Shown here: piece by piece, positions 28,251 through 38,275 of the stretch | How the letters are laid out: the number at the start of each line of letters is the position of its first letter | Position numbering within the stretch: the first letter of the stretch is position 1 | Program-made: the position numbers and the translations under genes | Origin: Stentor roeselii | Taxonomy: Eukaryota > Ciliophora > Heterotrichea > Heterotrichida > Stentoridae | Direction: 5' to 3' | DNA: 64,000 nt | Assembly: GCA_006503475.1 (NCBI GenBank) | Contig: RSEH01000183.1 | Coordinates: forward strand, 31,831-95,830 | The notes under the pieces: generated by a model | Database searches by the model: none | What the model was told of the DNA's origin: nothing | The model's input: the letters and a program-made list of their open reading frames with translations, nothing else

Positions 28251-29690
28251 TTGACCATCTGGGATTTACAATCACTGGAAGAGGATATTTCACGAAAATA
28301 ATCTGATGATCATTTTAGTTTAAACTGTCAGAAAAATTTACTGAGGAGATTAAGTCTCAAAGAAAAGCTTTCAATATTGACATTGGCACTAAATTTCCTA
28401 CTAATCTCGAGATTTCAGAAGAAAAATCATAAATCTTTGGAAAAGTCGAAATTTATCAGGGGAATGTGACTCATGGTTTCGATTGTTTTTCTCACAGCCC
28501 TTAAAATTCTGCCGGAAAGGTTTCAGTGGTGTTATTTTCAACTAGACCTCAATTATAAGTGAAAAAGCTTTCTTAAATCTTTAAAGCCCTCAAAAACTCA
28601 TCAAATATGAATGAATTATAAGTCACTCTCATAAAGTAGTCGGACACATTAAGGTCCCTCACATGAAAGTCGCCAGTGCTTGTATAGAATATCTCATTTA
28701 CATCGCTGAAGACTATTAAATTACTTGAGCAGCTGCCTTTCTGATGCAGGTAATTTTAGAGATTTCACTCAAATAAAAACAAAACTCAGTGATAACTCAA
28801 TTACAATCCTTGAAAAACTCCTGGGAACTTAATCACCAGAAGACCTGCTGATTAACCTTCTCTCGATTTCTTCGAATAAAATTGCAGTGAAATTCGAGTG
28901 GATCGAGATTTTTCAGTATTTTTTGGAAGTATCTGCTTTTCGCTCACAATCTGAACCTTCTAAGCAAAGTTCTCAACACTTGTCGGTGAAGGTTCAAAAT
29001 AATTATCATTTAAGTGATCAAGGGCTTGAAAAAGTTTGTAACAAAAACATGTTCGAGTCTCTTCAGATCATTAAAGAGCTTCATATGAAGACTGTGCAAA
29101 CTTTTCAAGTAGTTCAAAAAATACTGCAAAGACTACTCAAATCTGTTGAACGAGATGTGAAAAGGTTACTTAAAACAATGATCCCAAACACTTTTTACGT
29201 TATCGAAGAAGTAGAAGAAGAAGACTTTAAATGCTCTATCTTGCAACCTTCAGAGCCCCCGAAAACTTAAGGTCGGCCGAGGAGATTATTTCAAATCTTC
29301 AATACTACCTGAAGCATTTGATAATCAGAAAATCAGAGCTGAAATTCTAGAAATTAAAAGAAATCAGACTAATCATGAAGAGTCGAAAAAGCTCTTCGTA
29401 ACTTACCAGTATTAGAAAAGTACAAGAGTGGGTAAAGGTAGGAAGCTAGTTATCTTCCTGAGTCTTTTACATAATTTTGACTATATCTTTAAAAGTGTCG
29501 TAGAAAAACTCAACTCTGGCACCGCGGTCATCGGAATACTCGAAATCTGAAAAAAACTCTAACTCTCTGCCTCTCAAAAATGATCGAGTACTTGATCATC
29601 AGCTTGGTTCAGTCATTGACATTCAGTGGCCGGGTCGGTCCAGGTGGAATCAGCTTTGCAAGGAAATATGAGAAAAATCAAAGTATTAGA
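28251..29690 (+). pseudogene. Decayed protein gene, family not recognised
   Basis: Composition and codons are like real genes here (richer in GC than the flanks), but frames are broken repeatedly. One frame runs LSEKFTEEIKSQRKAFNIDIG then meets TAA after SEEKS and continues FGKVEIYQGNVTHGFDCF; a second carries VGHIKVPHMKVASACIEYLI; a third carries LSDNSITILEKLLGT, a TAA, then SPEDLLINLLSISSNK and runs into an open stretch to 29270. Most stops are one base away from Glu, Lys or Gln codons, as expected of nonsense decay, and tiny introns do not repair them. Helix-rich text suggests a HEAT-like protein, but this is a guess. Confidence 0.55.
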
Positions 29691-29828
29691 ACACTATAAT
29701 TTTAATTAATAATATAATGATATCTAAACCACTTAACTAAATCTCTCAAAATATCCTCCACTAAAACCCTCATCAAAATTTATCTCAATTTTCTAAGATT
29801 CCCAGACATTATTTTCAGATAATCAAAA

Positions 29829-30335
29829 ATGAGTCGAAACAAACAAAAGTTATTTCCTCTAAAACAAAAACCTTCGAACCAACTGTCTCCTCTTCACATT
29901 TCTCGTCATCTCGAGTCAAGCCCAATAAAAAGATGCTATTTTCAAAGCGACCCTCGAAAAGTATTTAAAAAATCCCAGCCGGAGCATTTCAACAGGCCAT
30001 CTGCAGGAAACAATCCAAGCATCACCCAACGTTCCAACTCCAAGTTAAATGCGAAAAACTCAGGCGAGAATTCAAGTCGAGTAGAAAAAACATTTAAAAG
30101 TTCTTTAAAATCACGACCAACGACGTGTTCTCCAATGAAAAAGGTGAAATTTTCACAAATCGAGAGTTTCTACGAGGCTCAAGAAGACAATCAAGACTTT
30201 AAAGCAGCGAAGTTGAAAGTTTTATTCAAAAACATGAAGACTTCATTTAAACGTACCTTCGAGTCATTTCCCGTGAATTCATGCAAGAAGGCAAAAGCAT
30301 TTATTTTAGGAGTGGACACGATAAACTGTTTATGA
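29829..30335 (+). CDS. Basic Ser-rich protein of unknown function
   Basis: A 168-residue protein rich in Lys, Ser and Pro (SPIKRCYF, RPTTCSPMKKVKFSQ). The last 60 residues may form a helix (YEAQEDNQDFKAAKLKVLFKNM). No known motif. The 140 bases upstream are C/A-rich and G-poor, the normal style for promoters here. It is 20 bases from the convergent coiled-coil gene. Confidence 0.5.
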   Translation: MSRNKQKLFPLKQKPSNQLSPLHISRHLESSPIKRCYFQSDPRKVFKKSQPEHFNRPSAGNNPSITQRSNSKLNAKNSGENSSRVEKTFKSSLKSRPTTCSPMKKVKFSQIESFYEAQEDNQDFKAAKLKVLFKNMKTSFKRTFESFPVNSCKKAKAFILGVDTINCL

Positions 30336-30355
30336 ATAACTCTAACGCATTTCAA

Positions 30356-31174
30356 TTATCCTACAATTCCACTTTTTCTGTTGCAATTGAATTTTCTGCT
30401 GATTTCTTCTTCAGCATCATCAGAAAGTTCAACTAAAGTACTGTCATCATCGACGAGGGTCCCCATTTTGCACTTTTCTTTTATTCTTCTGATCTTTTCT
30501 TTACATTTCGATTTGATTTTTCGTAAGTCTTCGTCGAACTTCCTTTTCACGTTTGTCACGATTTCAAGACAAAACTCTTTCAGCCAATCGACTTGTCTTT
30601 GGTATTCCAAAGAATTGTTTTCAAGTTCTTCGATTAGGTCTTGGTTGGTTTCTGACTTTTTATCGATTTGCGCTCGGCTTGCTTGCTCTTTGTTCGTGAT
30701 TTCTTTTAATAGGAAGTCTAGCTCGTGCTTGTTTCGACGAAGCTTCTGCTCGTGACGTTCTTGTAAGGCTTGTAGCTGGAGGATGTGCTTGTGATTTAGC
30801 TCTGAGAGTTTTTGGGTTAGTTGAGATATTATTTGGTTGGCTTGTCTCAGCTGTGCACTTAAAATAAAGATTTCTTCGTTAAGTCTTTTAACCAGCCCCG
30901 AAAACTTAGATTCTTTTTGCAATCCTTCAATTTCAACTTGAATATGATTGAGACTTTCAATAGAAGCAGTATTATAACGTGAATGCAGATTTATTGACGA
31001 GCATGCAGAAGACAACTTGCCAATTGACTTAGAGACCCTGCTACAAGGAGTAGAAGGTGGAGAACTCGCAGCTTTGCGATGTCCAGGCCTGATAGTCGAC
31101 TTCAATTCAGCAGCAGCCCGAATAGCTTTGATTGGTATCCAGGGGTTAGGCAGTTCAATATCTTCGATATCCAT
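30356..31174 (-). CDS. Coiled-coil protein
   Basis: A 272-residue protein. Residues 1-70 are Ser/Pro/Arg-rich; residues 75-240 form a long coiled coil (IFILSAQLRQANQIISQL, LQALQERHEQKLRRNKH) that ends in a very basic stretch (RKIKSKCKEKIRRIKEKCK). The last 30 residues are acidic then basic. No family recognised; the charge pattern suggests binding to microtubules or nucleic acid. Confidence 0.6.
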   Translation of the reverse strand: MDIEDIELPNPWIPIKAIRAAAELKSTIRPGHRKAASSPPSTPCSRVSKSIGKLSSACSSINLHSRYNTASIESLNHIQVEIEGLQKESKFSGLVKRLNEEIFILSAQLRQANQIISQLTQKLSELNHKHILQLQALQERHEQKLRRNKHELDFLLKEITNKEQASRAQIDKKSETNQDLIEELENNSLEYQRQVDWLKEFCLEIVTNVKRKFDEDLRKIKSKCKEKIRRIKEKCKMGTLVDDDSTLVELSDDAEEEISRKFNCNRKSGIVG

Positions 31175-31215
31175 ATATTTAACCGATTATTCTACCCTAA
31201 CCTCTTTATTCCCTT

Positions 31216-31917
31216 TCAAATCATTTCCTGTAATGCTTTCCAATGTTTTTCAACAATGCCAGAAAGTTCAAGACTATCTAAACTCCTAGCAAAAGCATGA
31301 ATCTTTACAATACGACCATCATCGATGCTACTAAAGACCTTGCAGAGTTTTTCAATCCACTTCATCACGTTATTTAAAACTGAATGAAAAAAATCAGCTC
31401 CACTTGCTAAAATTCTTAAATTTTGCTTAACCGCGTCTTCAACTTCTTCATCAAGTTCATCTTTTTCCCCTTTTGTTGTCTCTGACATGACTTGATAATA
31501 AACTGCAGCTGTTTGAATGATGTCTTCTTGGATTGAATGGATTTTAGGAACTGATAAAAGCAACTCATTACAAAAGTCTTCCCAACTAAGAAGCAGGTCT
31601 GACACTGAAGAAGTCTTTGAAGTGATTTTAGAAAAACCTGGAAGAGTCTGCGCCAAGTGAAGGTCAATTGAAATAAAGTCACCTTTGCTTTCATATGAAA
31701 AACTTATCAGAAGCAGAAGATAAACCAGGTCTGGGGTTATTGGATGTGAAGAGAACTTTGAAGCGATTCGGTCCCAAGAAGCTAAAACTCCGTTTTTTAG
31801 CTCGTTTAGAAGTTTTAAGGAATTTTCACCTTTCGAGCAAAGCTCGTCGAAGTCCGGTCGGGTCCAGTTAAGTTTTTCTGGAAGTTCTTGAGAAATGGTG
31901 CTTTTTGCACAGCCCAT
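31216..31917 (-). CDS. Predicted lipidated helical protein of unknown function
   Basis: A 233-residue all-helical protein. It starts MGCAKSTIS, a strong myristoylation plus palmitoylation signal. Helices are visible at GENSLKLLNELKNGVLASW, LVYLLLLISFSYES and ADFFHSVLNNVMKWIEKL. I recognise no family. In the same direction as the WD40-channel gene upstream, 32 bases apart. Confidence 0.55.
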   Translation of the reverse strand: MGCAKSTISQELPEKLNWTRPDFDELCSKGENSLKLLNELKNGVLASWDRIASKFSSHPITPDLVYLLLLISFSYESKGDFISIDLHLAQTLPGFSKITSKTSSVSDLLLSWEDFCNELLLSVPKIHSIQEDIIQTAAVYYQVMSETTKGEKDELDEEVEDAVKQNLRILASGADFFHSVLNNVMKWIEKLCKVFSSIDDGRIVKIHAFARSLDSLELSGIVEKHWKALQEMI

Positions 31918-31949
31918 ATTAATAATTTAAATTTATCGAAGCGGTTAGG

Positions 31950-34900
31950 TTATGATTTAGAATTTAGAAGTTTTGTTATTCCTGCTTTAATTTCTGATAT
32001 TTCTGAAGTTATTGTCAAGAGTTTTCGTTCAGTTTCAGAGTTTTGAGCTGAGATTGTATCGTTGATTGAGGTGATTGCATCTTGGAGTACTTTTACTTTA
32101 CCTTCCCAGAAGTCTTCTTCTTGGTTTAAAGAGTCTTCTTTTATGATGTGGACGAAAGATTTGGTGTTGTTGTTCCGCCTCCATATCATTAGATACTCGA
32201 TTTCTAGGATTATTTGAGTCATCTCTCTTCGGTCTGCGATTTGACGGAAGGCTTGCACTTTGTCGTAAGTGTCTCCTATGATGGAAATTAGAAGATTTAC
32301 CATCACTAAAAAGTTTACTATTGAAGATATCACGAAACAAAGCCATTCCCATGATCCACTTGTGTCGTTCATTGAAAAATCTCCAAAGTTTAGCAGGTAG
32401 GTTTCAGAGATCTGGGTGAAATTACTGTAGGATTGATTTTCTTGAAGTGATAGCATCATAAATGTAAAGCCTAAGGTAAAGTAAAATAGAAGGATTAGGA
32501 AAGGGCAAATGTCTTTGACTACCTCAATCAACAAATTAACCAAATACCTAGTACTCGTAAAAACCCTAAAATGAGAAATTCCCCTAAACCAAGAAGCCAT
32601 ATTCAAAAAAAACAGCAGCTGTTTAACTTGAGCACCTAAACTAAAATAAACAATAAAAATCAGAAACCTGGCTAAATCCACTAAATTCAAAGTATCCTTA
32701 AAATAATCAACCCGGGTAACACCAAGTTGATAAACCTCATAAAGTGCAAGTAAAACATTCTGCACAACCATGACAACAATAAATCCATTTTCATTCTTCA
32801 AAGTAAACAAAGCTAAAACCACTAAATACGAAAGATAAAGTGCAGCATACAATTCAGCAAACCATCTAATTTCTTTCCATTTTTCCATCAACAGGGCCTC
32901 AACAAACTTACTTCTAAAAATTTCATTATTTCCAGTTTTCAACAAATTTTCCAGATATTGGATGCTATCAGAACCTCCAACGTCACAACTAACTCGAACT
33001 CCAGACTGGTAAAATTTTACCGATTTTTCATAATTCGATTCAACAACCATGGTCTTTGGAAGGATCTCGAAATACTGTGACTTGAAAAACGTGTTTTGAT
33101 ATGAAGTGAACTTAGGAAGGGACTTGTCATTTGGAATAAACATCAAAGCTTTGTAAAAGTCTTCTAGTTCTGCATGAGACTCTTGGGTTAATCGACTTAA
33201 ACAATTTTCTAAATAACAAGCCGCGTATGGGTTCGTTTTCAGGTCTTCTACTACTTGACGAAGAATTATTCCGACACTATCGACGAAGTATTTTTCTAGA
33301 GAAATGCTCATGATTTCTGAGGAGTTTCTGGAAAGGAAAGGGTTGAAACCGGATTTTAAAGCTTTTTCTAGATGAATGGTTAAGTTTTTATAGGCGTAGA
33401 AGTGTAGGGTGCCTAGAAGTGAAGGGGTTATTACGAAGTTGTTCATGTCTTCGATGTAATCTTGTCTTTCCCCGGAATCGAGTTCAGTGATATATTTGAA
33501 GTATTTTACTGGGTACTTCGTTGTTGGTCCGACTACAGAAAATGTTTCAAGTTTCAAAGGATTTTCTCGAAGATAAAGAAATGAGTCTTCTCCACAAACA
33601 ATCATTTTTTCATCTGAAATCAACGACATGGACATTGACTGTCGGTCAGAAGTTATTGAAAATAAAAGCTCAAATCCGGTTAAACTATAAAAGAAGTACC
33701 GGGAACCGTCAATGTTAAATGTTTGAAGAATCAGGTTTTGGTTATCTTGTGTAAATGCCACTTCACTGCATTTAGTGTTAAGGATTTTCTTGTGCATGAG
33801 AAGAGATTGTTTTTCGATACTCCAAATAAAAAGCCCTTCTTCTAGAGTTGTCAAAGCTAAAAGACGGTCATCGATAGAAACCTTCATTTTTACACCTTCT
33901 GAAGTAAAACCTTCCATTTTGCCGATTTTCTTTCCAAGGCCGAGGTTGTAAAGTAAAATCGAGTGATCTGACCCGAGAGTAAGTAAAATATTAGAGAGAT
34001 GAGTCACAGTCACTCCGATTCCTCCCATTTTATGGTGAGTAAAACTCATAGAAATACTTCCATCACTCGTATTTCTTACAAAACATTTACTGTTGTTATC
34101 AATTGAAATAAGAAACCTGTTATCAGGCGAGCAGATCATAGAATTCGCGATATAATCACCACTGGCAAAAGATTCACAATTAAAATCATCAAGGTTCCAT
34201 TTCTTGATACTTTTATTAACCAAAGAAACATACAAATGCCTTTGATCTCCTGACAAGCACAAACAAAAAATTCCGATTTCATTCTCCAGTTCTTTAATAC
34301 AAAAAAGACTTTCAGTTTTTTCAGTATTCCAAAGTTTTACAATTTTATCTCCTGAGGTAAAAGTGGCCAAGACCTTCTTTTTTGTGGAGTAAGCCATTCC
34401 AGTGATCTGTCTTGAATGTGCCTTGACTTTGAATTCATTTGGAAGTTTTGGTGTTTTTATGAAAGTGATGAGATTAGGACAGGCATAAAACAGGAAGTCT
34501 TCGAAGATAGAGACACTTGTTACTTGTCCGACTGTCTCAATCACGACCGGGTTGGTGCTTCGAGTCAAGTTCCAGATTCTAACCGTCTGGTCATTCGAGG
34601 CAGAGACAAGAAAGCCAGGTCCAAAGACGAGCCCACTTACATCCTTAGCATGACCTTTATAAATCGTTTCTTCCCAACTGACCATGTCCCAAACATGAAC
34701 ATTTCCCTCAGTGTCTCCAACAGCAACACGATCATTATCCTCATTAAGAGCAAGACTAGAAATCTTAAAGTCATCTAAAGCAACTACTTTCAAAACATTC
34801 TCCTTCATAACTGAATAAATTTTAAAGAATTTTTCACTTCCAGATAAAAGTAGTTCTCCATCTTTACTCAGACTTAAAAACATTGCAGCGACTTCTTCAT

Positions 34901-35390
34901 GATTATAAAGAACTTTTATATTCAAATTACTGATATCAACTGAAACAACTTCAGAACTCGCAAGACTCGCATATAAAAGTGTCTCATCAAAATTAATAAT
35001 CAACTTGTGCACATTTGCCTTAAACAACTGCACCTTTTCCTCTAATTTCATAGTCTGCGAGTTGACAATAAAAAAATTTCCTCTTCTATCACCAAGGTAA
35101 AAAAGCGAGGCATGCTCTGAATAAGCAAGAGCAGAAGCTGGAACATCAGAAAACTTTGAAAGTTTCGTCACTTCTTTCAAGTTCCTGTCAGCGATTCCAA
35201 TTCCGTTTCCAGTCGAAAAAATCACTGAGCGCTTATCAGAAGCGAAGATAAGTGAAAAGACGAAAGACGGGATCGCGATTTCATTTGGTCCGATTTCTTT
35301 GATTTGATTAAGAGCTGAGGCCATATCTTGCCCAGACTGACTTCCGACTCCATCTGGCGCGACTACTGAGACTTCATTTCTGATGGACAT
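31950..35390 (-). CDS. WD40-repeat protein fused to a TRP-like cation channel
   Basis: About 1,146 residues, starting at ATG 35390 (MSIRNEV); a longer frame to 35411 would overlap CHMP2 and is not preferred. Residues 40-620 hold about twelve WD40-type units, clearest as VHVWDMVSW, GPGFLVSASNDQTVRIWNL and KVLATFTSGDKIVKLWN, likely two propellers. Residues 825-1060 hold six membrane helices, with a pore-like re-entrant region before the last (YLLNFGDFSMNDTSGSWEW) and the TRP/PKD-like segment FLVMVNLLISIIGDTYDKV. A short coiled coil ends the protein. It is an ion channel gated or scaffolded by a soluble propeller (inference). Such fusions are known from ciliates but not animals. Confidence 0.85.
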   Translation of the reverse strand: MSIRNEVSVVAPDGVGSQSGQDMASALNQIKEIGPNEIAIPSFVFSLIFASDKRSVIFSTGNGIGIADRNLKEVTKLSKFSDVPASALAYSEHASLFYLGDRRGNFFIVNSQTMKLEEKVQLFKANVHKLIINFDETLLYASLASSEVVSVDISNLNIKVLYNHEEVAAMFLSLSKDGELLLSGSEKFFKIYSVMKENVLKVVALDDFKISSLALNEDNDRVAVGDTEGNVHVWDMVSWEETIYKGHAKDVSGLVFGPGFLVSASNDQTVRIWNLTRSTNPVVIETVGQVTSVSIFEDFLFYACPNLITFIKTPKLPNEFKVKAHSRQITGMAYSTKKKVLATFTSGDKIVKLWNTEKTESLFCIKELENEIGIFCLCLSGDQRHLYVSLVNKSIKKWNLDDFNCESFASGDYIANSMICSPDNRFLISIDNNSKCFVRNTSDGSISMSFTHHKMGGIGVTVTHLSNILLTLGSDHSILLYNLGLGKKIGKMEGFTSEGVKMKVSIDDRLLALTTLEEGLFIWSIEKQSLLMHKKILNTKCSEVAFTQDNQNLILQTFNIDGSRYFFYSLTGFELLFSITSDRQSMSMSLISDEKMIVCGEDSFLYLRENPLKLETFSVVGPTTKYPVKYFKYITELDSGERQDYIEDMNNFVITPSLLGTLHFYAYKNLTIHLEKALKSGFNPFLSRNSSEIMSISLEKYFVDSVGIILRQVVEDLKTNPYAACYLENCLSRLTQESHAELEDFYKALMFIPNDKSLPKFTSYQNTFFKSQYFEILPKTMVVESNYEKSVKFYQSGVRVSCDVGGSDSIQYLENLLKTGNNEIFRSKFVEALLMEKWKEIRWFAELYAALYLSYLVVLALFTLKNENGFIVVMVVQNVLLALYEVYQLGVTRVDYFKDTLNLVDLARFLIFIVYFSLGAQVKQLLFFLNMASWFRGISHFRVFTSTRYLVNLLIEVVKDICPFLILLFYFTLGFTFMMLSLQENQSYSNFTQISETYLLNFGDFSMNDTSGSWEWLCFVISSIVNFLVMVNLLISIIGDTYDKVQAFRQIADRREMTQIILEIEYLMIWRRNNNTKSFVHIIKEDSLNQEEDFWEGKVKVLQDAITSINDTISAQNSETERKLLTITSEISEIKAGITKLLNSKS

Positions 35391-35395
35391 TATAA
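35391..35395. promoter_or_regulatory. 5-base TATAA spacer between divergent start codons
   Basis: The minus-strand ATG ends at 35390 and the plus-strand ATG begins at 35396. The only intergenic sequence is TATAA. Confidence 0.7.
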
Positions 35396-36013
35396 ATGGG
35401 AAACAAGGCACCTACTCCTGAGGAAAGAATGCGAGAAGCCAAAAGACTCATCAATCGAGGCGTCCGAGAACTCGACCGTGAACGAGTGAGGCTTCAGAAT
35501 GAGGAGAAGAAAATCGTTGCTGAGATTAAAGCGCTCGCGAAAAAAGGTCAAATCGCTCCTTGCAAGACCTTGGCGAAAGATTTAGTCAGGTCTCGTCGAT
35601 ATGTGACGAAGTTCTATGAAATGAAGTCTAAGTTGCAGGGTGTTGGACTTCAGCTTCAAACTGTGAAATCGACTCATTCTATGTCTCAGGCTTTGAAGGG
35701 AGTCACGGCGAGTATGAAGGCGTTTAACAAGACGATGAATAATCAGGAGCTGAATAATATTATGAAGGAGTTCATGAGGGAAAATGAAAGAATGGGAATT
35801 ACTGAAGAAATGATGGGAGATGCTATCGACATGGCTCTTGATTCTGAAGGGGACTTGGAAGCTAGTGACCAGGTTGTTAATCAAGTACTTTCTGAGATTG
35901 GTATTGAGGTCACTGATCAGATAGGCGATGGAGTTCCTATTGGAGGTCTTAGGGAAGAGCAGAAGGAGAACAAGGTTGATGATTTAGAAGCGAGATTTAA
36001 TAACCTTAGGTAA
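35396..36013 (+). CDS. CHMP2: ESCRT-III subunit CHMP2 (VPS2)
   Basis: A 205-residue Snf7-family protein. The basic N-terminus (RMREAKRLINRGVRELDRER), the central NNIMKEFMRENERMGITEEM segment and the C-terminal MIM1-type DDLEARFNNLR are diagnostic for CHMP2/VPS2, which together with CHMP3 caps and remodels Snf7 filaments and recruits VPS4. MGNKAP at the start suggests N-myristoylation. It works in multivesicular-body sorting, cytokinesis and membrane repair, the last especially relevant in a large wound-healing cell. Confidence 0.95.
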   Translation: MGNKAPTPEERMREAKRLINRGVRELDRERVRLQNEEKKIVAEIKALAKKGQIAPCKTLAKDLVRSRRYVTKFYEMKSKLQGVGLQLQTVKSTHSMSQALKGVTASMKAFNKTMNNQELNNIMKEFMRENERMGITEEMMGDAIDMALDSEGDLEASDQVVNQVLSEIGIEVTDQIGDGVPIGGLREEQKENKVDDLEARFNNLR

Positions 36014-36047
36014 TAATATAGATTAACTGTTTAATTCGAGATTATAT

Positions 36048-38216
36048 ATGAAAAATTCAAGTAAAAGGATTACTAGGGAAAATCGTGATTTGTTTAATCA
36101 GGCTCGAAATTCTGCTATTTATTGGCTGTTAGAAAATGACTCTGAGGATAAATTAAGTCTTCCTATAAACACCAACACTCTTCAGTTCCAAGATGAACAA
36201 ACCAATAAAAAGTTTTATAAAACTCTTTACTTTGATGACTCAAGTTCATCATTTTCCAAGGAATTCAAACAAAACCTGATAATTTTTTTTGTTTATCTTT
36301 CAGTGACTTTGCTTCTAACAGTAATATCAGTTTGTACTGAATTCAACTCAGGTAAAACATCATCGACTAGTCTAATTTTCAACCTTTTATCCAGTTTAAT
36401 GATTTTATTTGCCTCTTACATGATACTCGTGCTACTAATAAAAAGGCGATCACTACTTTATTACTCTCAAGAAATCTTCACAATCCAAGGGTTATTCTTC
36501 GTAACTTACACGATTTTAAGCCACGAATCAATAATCTCAAAAATAACATCTTCAGAAGAATCATCATCAATTCCATCTTCCCTGATCCTCAGCAGTTTTT
36601 TTTACTTTTACCGTCTTCTTCAATTCGACAGCTTTCGATCAGTATTGATTCTCTCAATATACACAATATTTTTATTCATAATTCTTCAAGTATCTCTTTC
36701 ATCTTCAAACATTCAAGACAAGTTAATCGAATACAGTTTTCTTTTATTATTTTTTACTTTAAACACAATAGAAAGTTACCGAATAAATTCTCGAACAGCT
36801 CTGATATTCTACCGTTTATATTACGAAGAAATAAAAAATGAGCAGTTTGAGACGAACAACCCTCTTGCAAATGCAGAATTCGTCAGTGGTTCAGAGCTGA
36901 TAATTGAAAAATGCGACCAGATAATCACCGAAATTCGCCATACTAAAAAAATCATCATGTTTAAAGACGTCAGAGACCGACTGAAACTTTCCATTAAAAT
37001 CTTGAACTCAATCAGAAAGTACCTCGGCAGGTCAGGTATCAACAACGAGTTCATCAACATCAGCGAAACTGCAAAAATCGATGACCAGGACAAGCAGTTT
37101 ATCGTTCAGAACTACTTATCAATCACGAAGTTCTACCCAGAAAAAAGCTATGAGCGCAACTTGACCTTGAAAGACCTGCTGAAGAAAAAGCCCAGGTTTA
37201 GTCTCAGCATGAGGGTGCTGGAAGATGGGTCTGAAGTCTTAGATACTGTTGGAATTAATTGGAACCTCGACCTTTTTAATGTCTCGGAACAGTTTGGAGG
37301 GCCAGTGGGTATCATTGGGAAGCATTTTTATTACAAATGGTCTCTCTGCGACTTGTTATTAGCCGACCGAGAAGTTTTTTTCAGATTTTTCGAGAACATA
37401 GAAATAGTAAGTTATATCTAGAACTACAACGAGAATCCTTATCATAACTCAAAACATGCGGCATGCGTTTTTAATAGTTTTTTGTGTCTGGTTTCGAATT
37501 CTAAACTGGAAAATCTGATGCCTCCTCTTGAAAGTGTCGTTTCGATGATTGCATGTCTGGCTCATGATATTGGACATCCGGGGGTGACCAACCGTTACTT
37601 GGTTTCCAGTCGAAATGAACTTGCTCTGCGTTATAATGACATGAGTGTCTTGGAAAACATGCACTGCGCAATGATTTATAAACTGCTTAGTGACTCTAAT
37701 TATGATATTTTTGCTGGGTTGAAAAATTCTGAATGGAGCAATTGTAGAAAGCTCATGATTGAAATGATTTTAAATACTGATATGTCGAAACACTTTGAAA
37801 CTATCAGCAGGTTTCGAATGAGAACTAGCAGTCTTAGGGATTTGAATGAGGAAATCATGGAGGATAGGACTACTATACTTTGTATTTGTTTGAAATGTGC
37901 AGATCTTGGACATAGCGCCAAAACTTTTGAGTTACATGAAAAGTGGACTGAAAAGGTTTGTGAAGAGTTCTTTTTACAAGGGGACCTTGAGAAAGAACAT
38001 AATCTGGCTGTGAGCATGTATTGTGACCGGGACAACACCGAAATTCCAAAAAGCCAGGCAGGGTTCATCAGAAACATCTGCATTCCTTTATTCCTAGTCT
38101 TTTACAGCTACTCCCAAGCCGAGTTCGTAGAGCGTGAATGCATAAAGCAGCTGTATAATAATTTAAATCATTGGGAAGAAAGATCAAAAGAAAAGAGCTA
38201 CTTAAAAGACCACTAA
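36048..38216 (+). CDS. Membrane-anchored class I cyclic nucleotide phosphodiesterase; one 15-base intron
   Basis: A 717-residue protein after removing the intron at 37407-37421. Residues 75-255 hold about six hydrophobic helices (for example LIIFFVYLSVTLLLTVISV, YTIFLFIILQVSL). The catalytic PDEase_I domain follows: across the splice, YNENPYHNSKHAACV supplies the HNxxHA site, then ACLAHDIGHPGVTN (HD metal site), MHCAMIYKLL, and CLKCADLGHSAK (second metal Asp). Hydrolysis of cAMP and/or cGMP is expected. Without splicing the enzyme would lose its active site. The design resembles ciliate membrane PDEs linked to photoresponse and ciliary reversal. Confidence 0.93.
37407..37421 (+). other. 15-base intron (phase 0)
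   Basis: GTAAGTTATATCTAG with T9-A10; its own last codon is an in-frame TAG. Removal rebuilds the HNxxHA catalytic motif of the phosphodiesterase. Confidence 0.95.
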
Positions 38217-38275
38217 TCATTAAACTAACTTTAATAAACAATCTTCAGAACTGCCTCAAAAAGAAATTCAAATAA

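Noticed and set aside
31950-35411. Longer start for the channel gene at 35411
   Set aside because: It would overlap CHMP2 head-to-head; ATG 35390 is directly preceded by TATAA on its strand.
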